NCBI GenBank assembly: GCA_938038445.1
Contig: CALHRZ010000010.1
Location: 128,646-192,645, forward strand
Length of the DNA: 64,000 bases
Source: an uncultured bacterium
GTDB taxonomy: Bacteria; Verrucomicrobiota; Kiritimatiellia; CAIKKV01
Direction: 5' to 3'
Shown: positions 63,190 through 64,000 of the stretch, in pieces
Layout: each line of letters opens with the position of its first letter
Position numbering within the stretch: position 1 is the first letter of the stretch
The notes under the pieces: generated by a model
The model's input: the letters and a program-made list of their open reading frames with translations, nothing else
Told to the model about the DNA's origin: nothing
The model's database searches: none
Translations under genes and position numbers: made by a program

Positions 63190-63722
63190 CGAGTCGCAAT
63201 TCTAAAGAGAAGTGCGGACCATTTAAGGAACGCGATATCCAGTGGCATCCCTTGTTTGATTTTCATAGGGCGTATTTCTCACGATCTTCGGTAATATGAC
63301 ACAAGTTGAGATGGCGTGCAAGCTTTGTATCCGAGGCATCCACTCCAACGGTTTGCGAATCGATATCAAGACCGAGGAAATGACTGCATGCAAATTCGGA
63401 TCGCCTTTGCGATTAAGATTTCTTCCGAGCGGCCGTTGTCTCAACGAATGTCGAAGAAGCATCGGACTTTCTCTGATGCGTTCGCACCAGTTAATTCCTA
63501 TAGTTTCGGCGGTCTTTTGTCGGGGACCACCTATTGTTGCGAGGAATAAAAGTGGGATATGCGCAATAAAGGGGCTTGGCGCAATATTGAATAAGCGGCG
63601 GGAGAGATTGGATAGACAGGGCGGTCGGATATCTGTTCGGACCCGTCGTCCCTTTTCATTGCGTGGGGGGGTCCTTTTGAAGCAATCGGTTGATGGAAAT
63701 GAGAAACAAACGTTCCGCTCTT
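63190..63722. other. 533-base region without a supported gene
   Basis: Open frames on both strands lack protein features. The left end must hold the promoter of the UroD-like gene; TAGAAT with a weak TTAAAT 16 bases upstream on the minus strand is the only candidate seen. Nothing else was recognised. Confidence 0.4.
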
Positions 63723-63750
63723 CTTATCACACTTCCAGAAGTGTGATAAG
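63723..63750. repeat. Perfect inverted repeat next to the IS element
   Basis: Two 12-base arms (CTTATCACACTT and AAGTGTGATAAG) flank CCAG, an exact palindrome that would form a strong hairpin. There is no T-tract. It ends three bases before the presumed IS end, so it may be a hairpin target or an old terminator. Confidence 0.75.
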
Positions 63751-63753
63751 GAG

Positions 63754-63778
63754 TGGGGTGGACCCCATTGTCTGGACC
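63754..63778. repeat. Presumed terminal inverted repeat of an IS3-family element
   Basis: The stretch TGGGGTGGACCCC followed by ATTGTCTGGACC begins with TG and resembles IS3/IS407-group ends (CCCC, then a TTGGAC-type core). The other end lies outside the window, so the boundary is an estimate. Confidence 0.45.
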
Positions 63779-63900
63779 AAAAAGCGCTTGGGATAAGATA
63801 GAGGGTTTTGGATCATCGGTTGTTGGTTTGACCTGATGGTCTCCTCTCTGCTCCGTCTACCTCACCGCCCCCTGAGGGGTGGGGAGGGTGGGCGCCGTGG

Positions 63901-64000
63901 TCAGGCCGCCTCAGCCTGACAGACCTCCTGCGACGTTTGATACTCCAAGGCCTGATTGGGCCGCCGCGTGTTGTAGAACGCGAAGTACTGGCTCAGGCTT
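63901..64000 (-). CDS. IS3-family transposase (OrfB, integrase core), C-terminal end
   Basis: The minus-strand frame ending with TGA at 63901-63903 reads LSQYFAFYNTRRPNQALEYQ and then TSQEVCQAEAA. The motif F-Y-N-x-x-R-P-N-Q-A-L-x-Y-x-T is the hallmark C-terminus of IS3-type integrase-core transposases. Only 32 residues are inside the window, so the catalytic DDE residues are not visible. Confidence 0.9.
   Translation of the reverse strand, partial: SLSQYFAFYNTRRPNQALEYQTSQEVCQAEAA

Larger units (their letters stand above)
63754..64000 (-). mobile_element. IS3-family insertion sequence, one end only
   Basis: The element enters from the right edge. It consists here of the transposase C-terminus, about 120 bases of non-coding sequence with a small CCCC-TGA-GGGG hairpin, and a presumed terminal repeat. 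Whether the copy is intact cannot be judged. Confidence 0.7.

Noticed and set aside
63296..63796. 166-residue open frame crossing the hairpin and the IS end
   Set aside because: No domain-like features, and it runs across the palindrome and presumed IS boundary, so it is unlikely to be a gene.
1..64000. CRISPR arrays, tRNA or rRNA genes, prophage, classical SusC/SusD polysaccharide locus
   Set aside because: No regularly spaced repeats, cloverleaf-like sequences, phage genes or TonB-receptor genes were seen on reading the window.

Overview
The window looks like a chromosome segment of an uncultured PVC-group bacterium, most likely Kiritimatiellota/Verrucomicrobiota or a close relative. This rests on a 49-residue 'small basic protein' of the PVC type (46132-46281), a large sulfatase set, an autotransporter-associated beta-strand repeat protein, a beta-helix protein with a choice-of-anchor-Q-like segment, several very large secreted glycosidase-like proteins, and the absence of SusC/SusD genes. 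The taxonomic call is inference. No tRNA, rRNA or CRISPR array was seen.

Layout. 1-5458 (+): four tandem type I sulfatases, the first cut by the window edge. 5471-9909 (-): a secreted TIM-barrel-like protein and a large secreted alpha/beta-hydrolase. 10058-11227 (+): an unknown membrane protein. 11224-12934 (-): a PIG-L deacetylase overlapping a divergent glucosamine-6-phosphate deaminase-like gene. 13400-29092 (+): a GntR-type regulator followed closely by a beta-strand-repeat surface protein, two giant secreted glycosidase-like proteins and a beta-helix surface protein. 29165-40311 (-): a tight operon of a CE7-type esterase, a GH9-like protein, a third giant glycosidase-like protein and a heparinase II/III-like protein, behind a near-consensus promoter. 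40513-47900: household genes (acyltransferase, RRM protein, a GT-C/glutaminyl-cyclase fusion, DEDD exonuclease, small basic protein, pseudouridine synthase, SH3 protein) and one dead transposase. 47923-54754 (-): a sugar-catabolic operon (Zn alcohol dehydrogenase, PHP-like protein, class II aldolase, sorbitol-6-phosphate-dehydrogenase-like SDR, rhamnulokinase-like kinase, sulfatase). 54838-56564 (-): the DUF711 + ACT pair. 56961-62028 (-): RNase HIII, PrmA and a SWIM-SNF2 helicase, coupled by ATGA overlaps. 62077-63189 (-): a UroD-like protein. The right edge enters an IS3-family element.

How it works together (inference). Most of the window reads as a locus for degrading a sulfated, acetylated, amino-sugar-containing polysaccharide such as a glycosaminoglycan, mucin glycan or sulfated fucan. 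Signal-peptide-bearing esterases and three giant proteins sharing an adjacent Asp-Glu pair would act outside the cytoplasm. The sulfatases whose starts are visible, the GH9-like protein and the heparinase-like protein have no obvious signal peptide and could act on imported oligosaccharides. The PIG-L/NagB-like pair and the kinase/aldolase/dehydrogenase operon would take the released sugars into central metabolism. No sulfatase-maturing enzyme, transporter or sugar isomerase is visible here.
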